Part shown: piece by piece, positions 32,220 through 40,724 of the stretch
Layout of the letters: each line of letters starts with the position of its first letter
How positions within the stretch are numbered: position 1 is the stretch's first letter
Assembly: GCF_014288055.1 (NCBI RefSeq)
Contig: NZ_JACOPK010000003.1
Location: 124,001 to 188,000 of the forward strand
Source of the DNA: Agathobaculum hominis
GTDB lineage: Bacteria > Bacillota > Clostridia > Oscillospirales > Butyricicoccaceae
Direction: 5' to 3'
Length of the DNA: 64,000 bases
Notes under the pieces: model-generated
What the model was told of the DNA's origin: nothing
Databases searched by the model: none
Seen by the model: only the letters and a program-made list of their open reading frames with translations
Made by a program: the position numbers and the translations under genes

Positions 32220-35200
32220 TTACTTGAAATACTTTACGCCGTTTGCGAACAGCGGCTGATACTTTTCGCCGTAGATATTCTTGCCGACAAACGGGCTGTA
32301 ACGCTCGGTATGACCCATCTTGCCGAGAACACGGCCGTCCGGAGAGGTGATACCCTCGATCGCGCACATCGAACCGTTCGGGTTCCACGCAATATCCATG
32401 GACGGCTCGCCCTGAAGGTCGGTGTACTGGAACGCTACCTGACCGTTCTTGATAAGCTCATCAATGACGTGCTGCGGCGCTACGAAGCGGCCCTCGCCGT
32501 GCGAGAACGCGATGGAGTGCAGGTCGCCGACATTGCAGGAGGACAGCCACGGGCTCTTAACGGACGCGACGCGGGTGGTCGCGTAGCGGCTCTGGTGACG
32601 GCCGATGAGGTTGAAGGTCAGGGTCGGGTCGTCGCCGGTCATCTCGTCGCGGATCTCGCCGTAGGGCACCAGACCCAGCTTGACGAGCGCCTGGAAGCCG
32701 TTGCAGATGCCGAGCATCAGGCCGTCGCGCTGGCGGAGCAGCTCGTGGATGCTGTCCTTGATGCCTGCGTCGCGCAGGAAGGATGCGATGAACTTGCCCG
32801 AGCCGTCCGGCTCGTCGCCGCCGGAGAAGCCACCCGGCAGGATGACCATCTGCGCGCGGCGGATGGCGCTCTCGAGCTGCTCTGCGCTCTCGCGGAGCGC
32901 GTCAGCGGAGAAGTTGCGGACTACGACGATCTCAGCAGCGCCGCCTGCGTTTTCGACTGCACGTGCGGTATCGTACTCGCAGTTGGTGCCCGGGAATACC
33001 GGGATGACAGCGAGCGGCTTTGCACTCTTGACCGCCGGAGCGGACGCATTGCGCTCGGTGAAGGAGACCTTGGTCAGGTGCTCGTCGGAAGCGGCGGCCC
33101 TGGTCGGGAATACGCTCTCGAGTCTGCCCTCAAAGGCAGCGGTCAGCTCGTCGATGGTGATCTTCTCGCCCGCGATGGTGATGGTCTCGTCTGCGGTGGT
33201 CTGGCCGACATACCACTGTGCCGGCAGCTCGCAGGAAGCCTCGACGAGGATGCCGCCGAAGTTCTTCATGTAGAGCGCGTCGGTCGGGAAGCTCTCGTCG
33301 ACTGCGAAGCCGACCCTGTTGCCGAGGGACATCTTCGCGATGCCCTCCGCGATGCCGCCGGTGGTCAGAGACCATGCGGAAACAGCCTTGCCGGAGGCGA
33401 TGAGGTTCGCGACCTCGTTCCAGACGTGCTTCATGGTGACGTAGTCCGGCGTGCCGTCCATGTTGTACGGCGCGTCGAAGAAGTAGACCGGATGGCCGGC
33501 TTCCTTGAACTCAGGCGAGATCAGACGGGAAGCGTCCTGCGGCGCGATGGCGAAGGAAACGAGCGTGGGCGGTACGTCCATGTCATCGAACGAGCCGGAC
33601 ATGGAGTCCTTGCCGCCGATGGCCGCGAGGCAAAGGTTCTCCTGCGCGGTGTACGCGCCGAGCAGGGCGGACAGCGGCTTGCCGAAGCGCTTCGGGTCCT
33701 TGCCCAGACGCTCGAAGTATTCCTGGAAGGTCAGGTATGCGGTCTCGAAATCGCAGCCTGCTGCGACGAGCTTGGAGACCGACTCGATCACGGCGGCGGA
33801 AGCGCCGAGATACGGGTTCTGCTCGGTGAAGTACGGGTCGAAGCCGAAGGCCATGACGGACGCGGTCTCGCACTGACCGTTCAGCGCCGGCATGGTAGCG
33901 GCCATGACCTGCGTCGGGGTCAGCTGATACTTGCCGCCGAAGGGCATGAATACCGAGCTGGCGCCGATGGAGCCGTCGAAGCGCTCGACCAGACCGCGCT
34001 CGAGGCAGATGCCGAGGGTGGAGGCGAGGTTCAGCAGCTTTTCCTTTTCGGAATCGCCTTCCGGCGCGCAGGAGATGGACGGGGTCGGGAGTGCGCCGAC
34101 CTCGGCGTCAACGTGCTTGGAGCAGCCGTTGGTGTTGAGGAAATCGCGGGAAACGTCAACGATCGTGTTGCCGTTCCAGGTCATGCACAGGCGGTTCTTG
34201 TCGGTGACGGTGGCAACGACGACAGCCTCGATGTTCTCCTTTGCAGCGGCCGCGATGAAGGCGTCGGCGTCCTTTGCGCGGACAACGACAGCCATGCGCT
34301 CCTGCGACTCGGAGATCGCGAGCTCCGTGCCGTCCAGACCGTCGTACTTCTTCGGAACGGCGTTCAGGTCGATGTCAAGGCCGTCGGCCAGCTCGCCGAT
34401 GGCGACGGATACGCCGCCCGCGCCGAAGTCGTTGCAGCGGCGGATCATACGGGTAACATTGCCGTCGCGGAACAGGCGCTGGATCTTGCGCTCCTCGGGC
34501 GGGTTGCCCTTCTGTACCTCAGCGCCGCAGGTCTCGAGCGACTCCTCGGTGTGCTTCTTGGAGGAGCCGGTAGCGCCGCCGCAGCCGTCGCGGCCGGTCT
34601 TGCCGCCGAGCAGGATGACGATGTCGCCCGGCTCGGGGACCTCGCGGATGACGTTTTCGATCGGAGCCGCGCCGACGACAGCGCCGATCTCCATGCGCTT
34701 TGCAACGTAGCCCGGATGGTAGATTTCGTGTACAAGGCCGGTGGCAAGGCCGATCTGGTTGCCGTAGGAGGAATAGCCTGCGGCAGCAGTCTGGCACAGC
34801 TTGCGCTGCGGCAGCTTGTGCTCGAGCGTTTCGGAGAGGGGAGCGGTCGGGTCGCCCGCGCCGGTCACGCGCATCGCCTGATAGACGTAGGAGCGGCCGG
34901 ACAGCGGATCGCGGATCGCGCCGCCGAGGCAGGTGGCTGCGCCGCCGAACGGCTCGATCTCGGTCGGGTGGTTGTGGGTCTCGTTCTTGAACATGAGCAG
35001 CCAGTCCTCGTAGTGGCCGTTCACGAGCGCCTTGACCTTGATGGAGCAGGCGTTGATCTCCTCGGACTCATCGATATTCTTCAGATAGCCGCGCTTTTTG
35101 AGCACCTTGGCGGCGATGGTACCCATGTCCATCAGCGTGACCGGGCGCTTTGCGGCCTTCTCCTCGCCGTAGACCTCGACGCGCGCGGCCATGTAGCGGT

Positions 35201-35951
35201 CGAAGGCGTCCTGAACCATCTGGTCCTCGAACTTTACGTCGTCGATCTGGGTGAGGAAGGTGGTGTGGCGGCAGTGGTCGGACCAGTAGGTGTCGACCAT
35301 GCGGACCTCGGTGATGGTCGGGTCGCGCTTTTCGGTGTCGCGGAAGTAGGTCTGGAGGAACTTGAGGTCGTCGAGATCCATCGCCAGACCCATGTGGTGC
35401 AGCATGTCGGAGAGGGCAGCCTCATCCATGTGCGTGAAGCCGACAACGCTTGCCACGCTCGTCGGGATGGCGTACTCTACCTTGAGGGTCGAGGGCTTGT
35501 CCATGGAAGCCTCACGGGTGTCGACCGGGTTGATGAGGTAGCCGCGGATCTTGTCCATGTCCGCGGCAGTCAGCTCGCCTTCGAGGACATAGATCTTCGC
35601 TGCTGCGACGGTCGGGCGTTCGCCGCCGGTGAGCAGCTGGATGCACTGGGCGCAGGAGTCCGCACGCTGGTCGAACTGACCGGGCAGCGGCTCTACCGCG
35701 AGGACGGTATGCGCGCCTGCCGGACGGGGGAAGTCCTCGTCGTAGCACACATCAGCCATCGGCTCGGAGAAAACGATGCCCTTGGCCTTTTCATAGGTCT
35801 CCCCGCTCAGACCCTCGGCATCGTAACGGCACAGGTACCGTACATGCGTGAGGTTTTTGATCTCGAGGAGGTCGTGCAGACTGGAAAACAGGCTGCGCGC
35901 TTCGACATCGAAGCCGGGTTTCTTTTCGGAATAACAACGATTAACGCTCAT
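32220..35951 (-). CDS. purL: Phosphoribosylformylglycinamidine synthase (fused PurL with glutaminase domain)
   Basis: 1243 residues, one chain carrying PurS-like, PurL and PurQ parts, a form common in Clostridia. The synthetase part includes SDHCRHTTFLTQI and FKNETHNHPTEIEPFGGAATC (nucleotide and substrate loops). The C-terminal class I glutaminase has the nucleophile Cys in LMLGICNGFQALVKLG (about residue 1080) and the His-Glu pair in KMGHTERYSPF. It converts FGAR, glutamine and ATP to FGAM in purine synthesis. No other pur gene is adjacent. Confidence 0.96.
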   Translation of the reverse strand: MSVNRCYSEKKPGFDVEARSLFSSLHDLLEIKNLTHVRYLCRYDAEGLSGETYEKAKGIVFSEPMADVCYDEDFPRPAGAHTVLAVEPLPGQFDQRADSCAQCIQLLTGGERPTVAAAKIYVLEGELTAADMDKIRGYLINPVDTREASMDKPSTLKVEYAIPTSVASVVGFTHMDEAALSDMLHHMGLAMDLDDLKFLQTYFRDTEKRDPTITEVRMVDTYWSDHCRHTTFLTQIDDVKFEDQMVQDAFDRYMAARVEVYGEEKAAKRPVTLMDMGTIAAKVLKKRGYLKNIDESEEINACSIKVKALVNGHYEDWLLMFKNETHNHPTEIEPFGGAATCLGGAIRDPLSGRSYVYQAMRVTGAGDPTAPLSETLEHKLPQRKLCQTAAAGYSSYGNQIGLATGLVHEIYHPGYVAKRMEIGAVVGAAPIENVIREVPEPGDIVILLGGKTGRDGCGGATGSSKKHTEESLETCGAEVQKGNPPEERKIQRLFRDGNVTRMIRRCNDFGAGGVSVAIGELADGLDIDLNAVPKKYDGLDGTELAISESQERMAVVVRAKDADAFIAAAAKENIEAVVVATVTDKNRLCMTWNGNTIVDVSRDFLNTNGCSKHVDAEVGALPTPSISCAPEGDSEKEKLLNLASTLGICLERGLVERFDGSIGASSVFMPFGGKYQLTPTQVMAATMPALNGQCETASVMAFGFDPYFTEQNPYLGASAAVIESVSKLVAAGCDFETAYLTFQEYFERLGKDPKRFGKPLSALLGAYTAQENLCLAAIGGKDSMSGSFDDMDVPPTLVSFAIAPQDASRLISPEFKEAGHPVYFFDAPYNMDGTPDYVTMKHVWNEVANLIASGKAVSAWSLTTGGIAEGIAKMSLGNRVGFAVDESFPTDALYMKNFGGILVEASCELPAQWYVGQTTADETITIAGEKITIDELTAAFEGRLESVFPTRAAASDEHLTKVSFTERNASAPAVKSAKPLAVIPVFPGTNCEYDTARAVENAGGAAEIVVVRNFSADALRESAEQLESAIRRAQMVILPGGFSGGDEPDGSGKFIASFLRDAGIKDSIHELLRQRDGLMLGICNGFQALVKLGLVPYGEIRDEMTGDDPTLTFNLIGRHQSRYATTRVASVKSPWLSSCNVGDLHSIAFSHGEGRFVAPQHVIDELIKNGQVAFQYTDLQGEPSMDIAWNPNGSMCAIEGITSPDGRVLGKMGHTERYSPFVGKNIYGEKYQPLFANGVKYFK

Positions 35952-35989
35952 TTTATCGTGTCCTCTCCTTTATGTTGCAAGATAATTTT

Positions 35990-36018
35990 ATTCTACCTGT
36001 TTTTACGAAATAAATCAA
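35990..36018 (-). promoter_or_regulatory. Sigma-A promoter of purL
   Basis: Minus strand: -35 TTGATT (36018-36013), 17-bp spacer, -10 TAGAAT (35995-35990), 39 bp before the ATG. No purine riboswitch is visible in the short leader; PurR-box-like pairs were not seen. Confidence 0.75.
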
Positions 36019-36121
36019 TCGCCAAGGGGTACAAAAACTGAGGATATTCGAGCATTTATTTATACCCTGTTAAGAAAGATGCCGGCTGTCGATGAGGTTC
36101 GTTTTCGCGCAGGGAAGTAAT

Positions 36122-36293
36122 CGCGCGACAGCGCATTCAAAAGCGTTTGCGGAGCAAACGCATGAAAACCGGGGGCGTGTACCTCGGTTTTCATACTTCT
36201 GGAGGGAGAAAGTTTCCGTATGGGGACTTTCGGACGACTCGTGTTCTGCGTTCGTCAGAACACAGATTGTCGGAAAAACGAAGTTTTTCGACA
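36122..36293 (-). repeat. Six-hairpin repeat family A, copy 4 (172 bp, reverse)
   Basis: In the divergent purL / acetyltransferase spacer. Stem 1 TGTCGAAAAAC/GTTTTTCCGACA, stem 2 GTGTTCTG/CAGAACAC, stem 3 GAAAGTCCCc/GGAAACTTTC, stem 4 ATGAAAACCG/CGGTTTTCAT, stem 5 GCGTTTGC/GCAAACGC, stem 6 GCGCTG/CGCGCG. Confidence 0.88.
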
Positions 36294-36309
36294 GCCTGGA
36301 AAAATACGT

Positions 36310-36338
36310 TTGTCCCAAAGAGAGAAACATGATATACT
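36310..36338 (+). promoter_or_regulatory. Promoter of the acetyltransferase-dehydrogenase operon
   Basis: -35 TTGTCC (36310-36315), 17-bp spacer, -10 TATACT (36333-36338), 40 bp upstream of the GTG start; it lies immediately beyond repeat A copy 4. Confidence 0.72.
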
Positions 36339-36377
36339 GACTCTGCATAGAGATAAAAACGAAGGGACGGACAGCCT

Positions 36378-36863
36378 GTGAACATCAGAAAGGCAGAGGA
36401 GCGCGATATTTCGCGCATTACGGAGATTTACGCGCACGCGCGCGCCTTCATGGCGGAGAACGGCAACGCGACGCAGTGGAGCGGCGGCTACCCCGGCGAG
36501 GACGTCATCCGCGCGGACATCGCGGCCGGCACGCTGCATGTCTGCGAGCGGGAAGGGAAGGTCGCTGCGGTATTCGCGTTCATCCTCGGCGGAGATCCGT
36601 GCTACGCGGTCATCGACGGTGCGTGGCACGCCGCGCGTCCCTACGGCACCATCCACCGCATCGCCTCCGACGGCACGGCGAAGGGCATGGCGCGCTTTGT
36701 TTTCGACTGGTGCGCGCAGCAGATCGACTATCTGCGCATCGACACGCACGAGAACAACAGGCCGATGCAGGCGGCTGTCCTGCGCTACGGTTTTCAGCCG
36801 TGCGGCGTCGTACAGGTGCGCGGCGGCGCGAGACTCGCGTTTGATTATGAGGTGAGAGCATGA
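36378..36863 (+). CDS. GNAT family N-acetyltransferase
   Basis: 161 residues from a GTG start. GNAT fold: N-terminal MNIRKAEERDISRITEIYAHAR, central strands CEREGKVAAVFAFIL, and the C-terminal DYLRIDTHENNRPMQAAVLRYGFQPCGV where the family's acetyl-CoA-site helix and beta bulge sit. The canonical QxxGxG loop appears as DGTAKGMARFVF, a weak match. Substrate unknown. Overlaps the next gene by four bases. Confidence 0.85.
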   Translation: MNIRKAEERDISRITEIYAHARAFMAENGNATQWSGGYPGEDVIRADIAAGTLHVCEREGKVAAVFAFILGGDPCYAVIDGAWHAARPYGTIHRIASDGTAKGMARFVFDWCAQQIDYLRIDTHENNRPMQAAVLRYGFQPCGVVQVRGGARLAFDYEVRA

Positions 36864-37810
36864 AGACAAAGGTGATCGTCTGCACGGAGTACAGCGAACA
36901 GGCGCGGGCGGAGCTGCTGACGCGCTTCGGCGACAGATTCGACATCACGTTCGACGAGCACGCCGCTTCGCTCGGCGACGCGGAGATCTGCATCGGCGAG
37001 CCGCCGCTCGCCCTCGTGCAGCAGGCGGAAAAGCTGCGGTGGGTGCAGATGACATGGGCAGGCACGGATATTTACACGCGCCGGACAGGCTTTCCGGGGC
37101 GCGTCACGCTGACCAACGCCTCGGGCGCGTTCGGCCGCACGATCTCGGAGTACGTTCTCGGCGGAATCCTCACGATGTACCGCAACTTCCCGGCCTACCG
37201 CGAGCAGCAGAAGCAGGCGGTATGGCGGACGGTCGGCGCGGAGCGCACGCTCTACGGCCGCACCGTGCTCATCCTCGGCACGGGCGACCTCGGCAGCAAT
37301 GTCGCAAAGCGCCTGCGCGGCTTCGGCACGGTGAACATCGGCGTGCGCCGCGCGGCAGGGGAGACGCTGCCGTATTTTGACGAGGTGCGCGGTATCGCGG
37401 AGCTCGACGAGCTGCTGCCGCAGGCGGACATCGTCATCAGCTGCCTGCCGAATACGCCGGGCACCACAGGACTGCTTACCGAGACGCGCCTGCGCCGCAT
37501 GAAGCAGGACGCCCTGCTCGTCAACGTCGGACGGGGTACGCTGCTTTCGACCGCCGAGCTCGCCGCCGTCCTTGCGGACGGCCATCTGAGCGGCGCGGTG
37601 CTCGATGTGTGCGATACCGAGCCGCTCCCGCCCTCTTCGCCGCTCTGGGGCATGGAGAACGTGCTGCTCACGCCCCACGTTTCGGGACGCGGCTTCGGCC
37701 ACGACCGCGGCACCGAACGCCTCATCTGGGAGATCGTCATGGACAACCTCGCGCGGTATCTCGAGGGAAAAAAACTGCGGCATATTGTAGACATGAACCG
37801 AGGTTATTAA
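36860..37810 (+). CDS. D-isomer-specific 2-hydroxyacid dehydrogenase
   Basis: 316 residues. NAD-binding motif LILGTGDLGSNVAKRLRGFG near residue 140, catalytic Arg in VNVGRGTLLSTAELAAVL, Glu in VCDTEPLPPSSPLW and His in LTPHVSG. It reduces a 2-keto acid or oxidises a D-2-hydroxyacid with NAD(P). Which acid is unknown. Translationally coupled to the acetyltransferase by ATGA. Confidence 0.9.
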   Translation: MKTKVIVCTEYSEQARAELLTRFGDRFDITFDEHAASLGDAEICIGEPPLALVQQAEKLRWVQMTWAGTDIYTRRTGFPGRVTLTNASGAFGRTISEYVLGGILTMYRNFPAYREQQKQAVWRTVGAERTLYGRTVLILGTGDLGSNVAKRLRGFGTVNIGVRRAAGETLPYFDEVRGIAELDELLPQADIVISCLPNTPGTTGLLTETRLRRMKQDALLVNVGRGTLLSTAELAAVLADGHLSGAVLDVCDTEPLPPSSPLWGMENVLLTPHVSGRGFGHDRGTERLIWEIVMDNLARYLEGKKLRHIVDMNRGY

Positions 37811-37825
37811 ACAGGAGGACTTTTT

Positions 37826-38134
37826 ATGGCTGTCACTGCTGCTTTATCCACATTTTTCTCGCTGCTGAGCATTATCTGCGGCGCGGCGGCGCTCGCGCTG
37901 CCGGTCATCGCGCTCGCAAGACGGAAGAACGCGCTGCCGTTTGCGGCGGTGAGCATGGGATTGTGCGCGTTTTCGCTGCTCGGACAGATATTCGAGTACA
38001 ACACCCGTGTAAACGTGCAGGACTGGAGCGCACTGCTCGATACCTCGTATGCCGTGCTGTTCTGCGCGGCGGTGCTGGTCGCGCTCGCGCTTGTGCTCAA
38101 TATCGCGGCCTGCCTGCGCGCCATGAAACAGTAA
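37826..38134 (+). CDS. Small integral membrane protein, unknown
   Basis: 102 residues, three hydrophobic helices (about 5-28, 36-53, 72-97) with short loops. No family recognised. It starts 15 bp after the dehydrogenase stop with GGAGG nearby, so it is probably the last gene of that operon. Confidence 0.7.
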   Translation: MAVTAALSTFFSLLSIICGAAALALPVIALARRKNALPFAAVSMGLCAFSLLGQIFEYNTRVNVQDWSALLDTSYAVLFCAAVLVALALVLNIAACLRAMKQ

Positions 38135-38142
38135 ATTTATAC

Positions 38143-38171
38143 TTAAACTTTTACAGGCAGTATGTTATAAT
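38143..38171 (+). promoter_or_regulatory. Promoter of rpe
   Basis: -35 TTAAAC (38143-38148), 17-bp spacer, extended -10 TGTTATAAT (TATAAT 38166-38171). Confidence 0.68.
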
Positions 38172-38251
38172 GGAAAAAGAAAACTGCCGTGCCCTGCCGG
38201 CACGCTCGACCACACTGCGGACTGTCTCCGCGGTCACAGGAGGAAAAAGTT

Positions 38252-38935
38252 ATGGAAATCAAGCTCTCACCGTCTATTCTGTCCGCTGACTTCGCCAATC
38301 TGGCACGCGACATCAAGATCGCGACCGATGCAGGCGCGGAGTACGTTCACGTTGACGTAATGGACGGTCATTTCGTACCGAACATCACCATCGGCGCGCC
38401 GGTCGTCAAGAGCCTGCGCAAGGCGACCGACAAGGTCCTCGACGTACATCTGATGATCTCCGACCCGGATCAGTACCTCGACGACTTCATCAAGGCAGGC
38501 TCGGACATCATCACCGTGCACTATGAGTCCAACGGCGACACCCTCGAGCAGCTGAAGAAGATCCGCGCGGCAGGCGTCAAGGCGGCCTGCGTCATCAAGC
38601 CGAAAACTCCGGCGGAGGCGCTGTTCCCGCTGCTGCCGTACTGCGACATGGTGCTCATCATGACCGTAGAGCCGGGCTTCGGCGGTCAGGGCTTCATTCC
38701 GGAGTGCATGGACAAGATCAAGGCCGTCCGCGCGGAGATCCAGAAGCACGGCTATCAGTGCGAGCTTGAGATCGACGGCGGCGCAAAGCTGAACAACACC
38801 GCAGACATCGTTGCAGCCGGCGCAGACGTCATCGTCGCAGGCTCGGCGGTATTCGGCGGCGACATCGCGGACAACGTCAAGAAGTTCCACGAGGTGTTCG
38901 AGGAAGGCGCAGCCAAGGCGGTCTGGACGAAGTAA
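38252..38935 (+). CDS. rpe: Ribulose-phosphate 3-epimerase
   Basis: 227 residues, TIM barrel. LSPSILSADFANL at the N-terminus, HVDVMDGHFVPNITIG (metal-binding His and catalytic Asp), DVHLMISDPDQYL, MTVEPGFGGQGFIP, and EIDGGAKLNNT (second catalytic Asp). Interconverts ribulose-5-phosphate and xylulose-5-phosphate in the pentose phosphate pathway. ATG at 38252 follows AGGAGGAAAA. Own promoter and terminator. Confidence 0.97.
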   Translation: MEIKLSPSILSADFANLARDIKIATDAGAEYVHVDVMDGHFVPNITIGAPVVKSLRKATDKVLDVHLMISDPDQYLDDFIKAGSDIITVHYESNGDTLEQLKKIRAAGVKAACVIKPKTPAEALFPLLPYCDMVLIMTVEPGFGGQGFIPECMDKIKAVRAEIQKHGYQCELEIDGGAKLNNTADIVAAGADVIVAGSAVFGGDIADNVKKFHEVFEEGAAKAVWTK

Positions 38936-38949
38936 ACGAAAAATAACAG

Positions 38950-38987
38950 AAAAAGCGTGCAGAATAACCAAATCTGCGCGCTTTTTT
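38950..38987 (+). terminator. Intrinsic terminator after rpe
   Basis: AAAAAGCGTGCAGA / TCTGCGCGCTTTTTT, 14-bp stem with one mismatch. Confidence 0.85.
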
Positions 38988-38996
38988 CTGTTCCTG

Positions 38997-39057
38997 TTGA
39001 CAAACAGAGAGCAATGGGTTATACTGAAGATAGTTTTTAACACACTATTAAAAACTA
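38997..39057 (+). promoter_or_regulatory. Promoter and perfect 10-bp-arm operator of the ROK regulator operon
   Basis: -35 TTGACA (38997-39002), 17-bp spacer, -10 TATACT (39020-39025). Immediately after comes TAGTTTTTAA (39031-39040) - 7 bp - TTAAAAACTA (39048-39057). A repressor bound there would cover the start of transcription; ROK regulators of the NagC/XylR type bind AT-rich palindromes like this. Confidence 0.82.
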
Positions 39058-39076
39058 TGAAGAAAAGAGGTGCACC

Positions 39077-40054
39077 ATGGCAGATGCAGGGCTTCTCCGG
39101 CAGGAGAATACGGCGCTGCTGCGCCGGGCCATGCAGGACGGCGTTTTCAGCAAGAACGAGCTCGCGCGGCAGACCGGATTGAGCTTTCCGACGGTCGGAC
39201 GCATCATCGACGATATGGTCGAGCGCGGCGAGGCACGGGAGGCAGGCGTGGCGGCTTCGACCGGCGGCCGATGCGCGATGCGGTACGAGCTGGATATGCA
39301 TTACCGGCTGTTCCTGTGTCTGCGGCTGGAGCAGGATACGCTGCACTGGTTCGTGTGCGGCCTCGACGGCGTGCCGCTCGAGCAGGGAGAAGAGACCTGT
39401 CCGGGCGATGTGCGCGAACTGCTGGACACGCTTCTGATGCGTGTCAGGGCGCGTTACCCGCAGCTGGCGTCGGTCGCGTTCGGCTTTGCCGGCGCGATGC
39501 ATGACGGCGTTGTAATGGAGTGCTTCGGCTATCCGGAGCTGCGGGGCGTGAGCCTTAGTACGCATCTTCACGATAAATCCGGACTGCCGAGCGCGGCGGC
39601 GCGCGACATGCAGATCGTCGCGGCCGGTTATGCGGCGCAGTGCAGCCCAGCGCCGCGCGCCGCGGTGTGCATCTACATCGGCAGGATGGGTGCAGGCGCA
39701 GGCATCGTGCTGGACGGCAAGGTCTGGAGCGGCGCGGCCGGTTTCGCCGGAGAGCTGCACTTTCTCCCGATCGAGCACAATATGGAATACGCGCAGACGC
39801 ATTTTGCGGATGCAGATATGACGGCGTATATGGCGCAGGTGATCTGTGCGTGCGGTGCGCTCATCAACCCGGACCGGGTCGTGCTCTACACCGATCCGCT
39901 GTTCCGGAACAGGGTGGAGGACATCCGCGCCGCATGCGCGCGCATGCTTCCGCCGCACGCAGTACCCGAGATCGAGCTTTCGCGGACGTTCACCGAGGAC
40001 TATGACCGGGGCCTTTTCACCATGGCACGGGATCTGATGGAGGGAAACGCATGA
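39077..40054 (+). CDS. ROK family transcriptional regulator (NagC/XylR-like)
   Basis: 325 residues. N-terminal winged helix 5-60: LRQENTALLRRAM, FSKNELARQTGLSFPTVGRIIDDM. ROK domain follows (VAFGFAGAMHDGVV, AAVCIYIGRMGAGAGIVLDGKVWSGAAGFAGELHFLP). The zinc cluster CxCGxxGC of ROK kinases and a clear DxGxT phosphate loop are missing, so it is a sugar-sensing regulator, not a kinase. Probably autoregulated through the palindrome at 39031-39057, together with the phosphatase overlapping its 3' end. Confidence 0.88.
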   Translation: MADAGLLRQENTALLRRAMQDGVFSKNELARQTGLSFPTVGRIIDDMVERGEAREAGVAASTGGRCAMRYELDMHYRLFLCLRLEQDTLHWFVCGLDGVPLEQGEETCPGDVRELLDTLLMRVRARYPQLASVAFGFAGAMHDGVVMECFGYPELRGVSLSTHLHDKSGLPSAAARDMQIVAAGYAAQCSPAPRAAVCIYIGRMGAGAGIVLDGKVWSGAAGFAGELHFLPIEHNMEYAQTHFADADMTAYMAQVICACGALINPDRVVLYTDPLFRNRVEDIRAACARMLPPHAVPEIELSRTFTEDYDRGLFTMARDLMEGNA

Positions 40055-40668
40055 AATACTTCGTTTTCGATGTAGACGGTACGCTGATGAACTCGGCGGC
40101 GGTGGATCAGCAGTGCCTGAAGCAGACGCTGCACGAGTTCGGCCGCGACTATACCTTTGAGGAGCTGCGCCCGTCCTTCGGCAAGCCCGGACGGCAGACG
40201 CTCGCCGACCTCAGCTTTACCGGAGAGACCGCCGAGCGCATCATGGACCGCTGGGAGGGCCTGTCGAAGGAGCGCGCTTCTGAGGTGCTCGCCTTCGACG
40301 GCATCGAGGCGCTGCTGCGCGAGCTGCACGCACGCGGCTGCCGCTGCGGCATCGTGACCTCGCGCACGCATTATCAGTTCGACTACGGTTTTTCGCCGCT
40401 CGGTCTGGACGGGTATTTCGATGCGGTCATCTGCATGGAGGACGCGCCGCGCCACAAACCGGCGCCCGACCCGCTGCTCGAATGCCTGCGCCGCATGGGC
40501 GGCACGGCGGCCGAGGCGGTCTATATCGGCGACAGCGCGTGCGATATGGAGTGCGCCGCCGCGGCAGGCGTAAAGTCGTGCCTTGCGCTCTGGGGCATTC
40601 CCGAGGACGCGCGCATCAGGGCCGACATCGAGCTTGCAGCTCCGGCTGACGCACTAAAACTGATATAA
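40051..40668 (+). CDS. HAD superfamily hydrolase (phosphoglycolate phosphatase-like)
   Basis: 205 residues. All four HAD motifs: FVFDVDGTLMNS (nucleophile Asp), IVTSRTHY, the Lys in RHKPAPDPLL, and VYIGDSACDMECA. A helical cap sits between motifs I and II (type C1), as in sugar-phosphate and phosphoglycolate phosphatases. It starts in an ATGA overlap with the ROK regulator, so the sugar phosphate linked to that regulator may be its substrate. Confidence 0.9.
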   Translation: MKYFVFDVDGTLMNSAAVDQQCLKQTLHEFGRDYTFEELRPSFGKPGRQTLADLSFTGETAERIMDRWEGLSKERASEVLAFDGIEALLRELHARGCRCGIVTSRTHYQFDYGFSPLGLDGYFDAVICMEDAPRHKPAPDPLLECLRRMGGTAAEAVYIGDSACDMECAAAAGVKSCLALWGIPEDARIRADIELAAPADALKLI

Positions 40669-40675
40669 AAAACAA

Positions 40676-40714
40676 AAAGGGCGGTATCCGACGAGAAATC
40701 GGATACCGCCCTTT
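40676..40714. terminator. Bidirectional terminator between HAD gene and lipase gene
   Basis: AAAGGGCGGTATCCGA / TCGGATACCGCCCTTT, 16-bp perfect stem shared by convergent genes. Confidence 0.88.
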
Positions 40715-40724
40715 GGCTGTACTG

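Noticed and set aside
32310..36041. A 1243-codon open frame on the plus strand opposite purL
   Set aside because: It is the antisense shadow of a real, highly conserved gene in GC-rich sequence; its product has no domain and an extreme Ala/Arg/Asp/Val/Leu composition.
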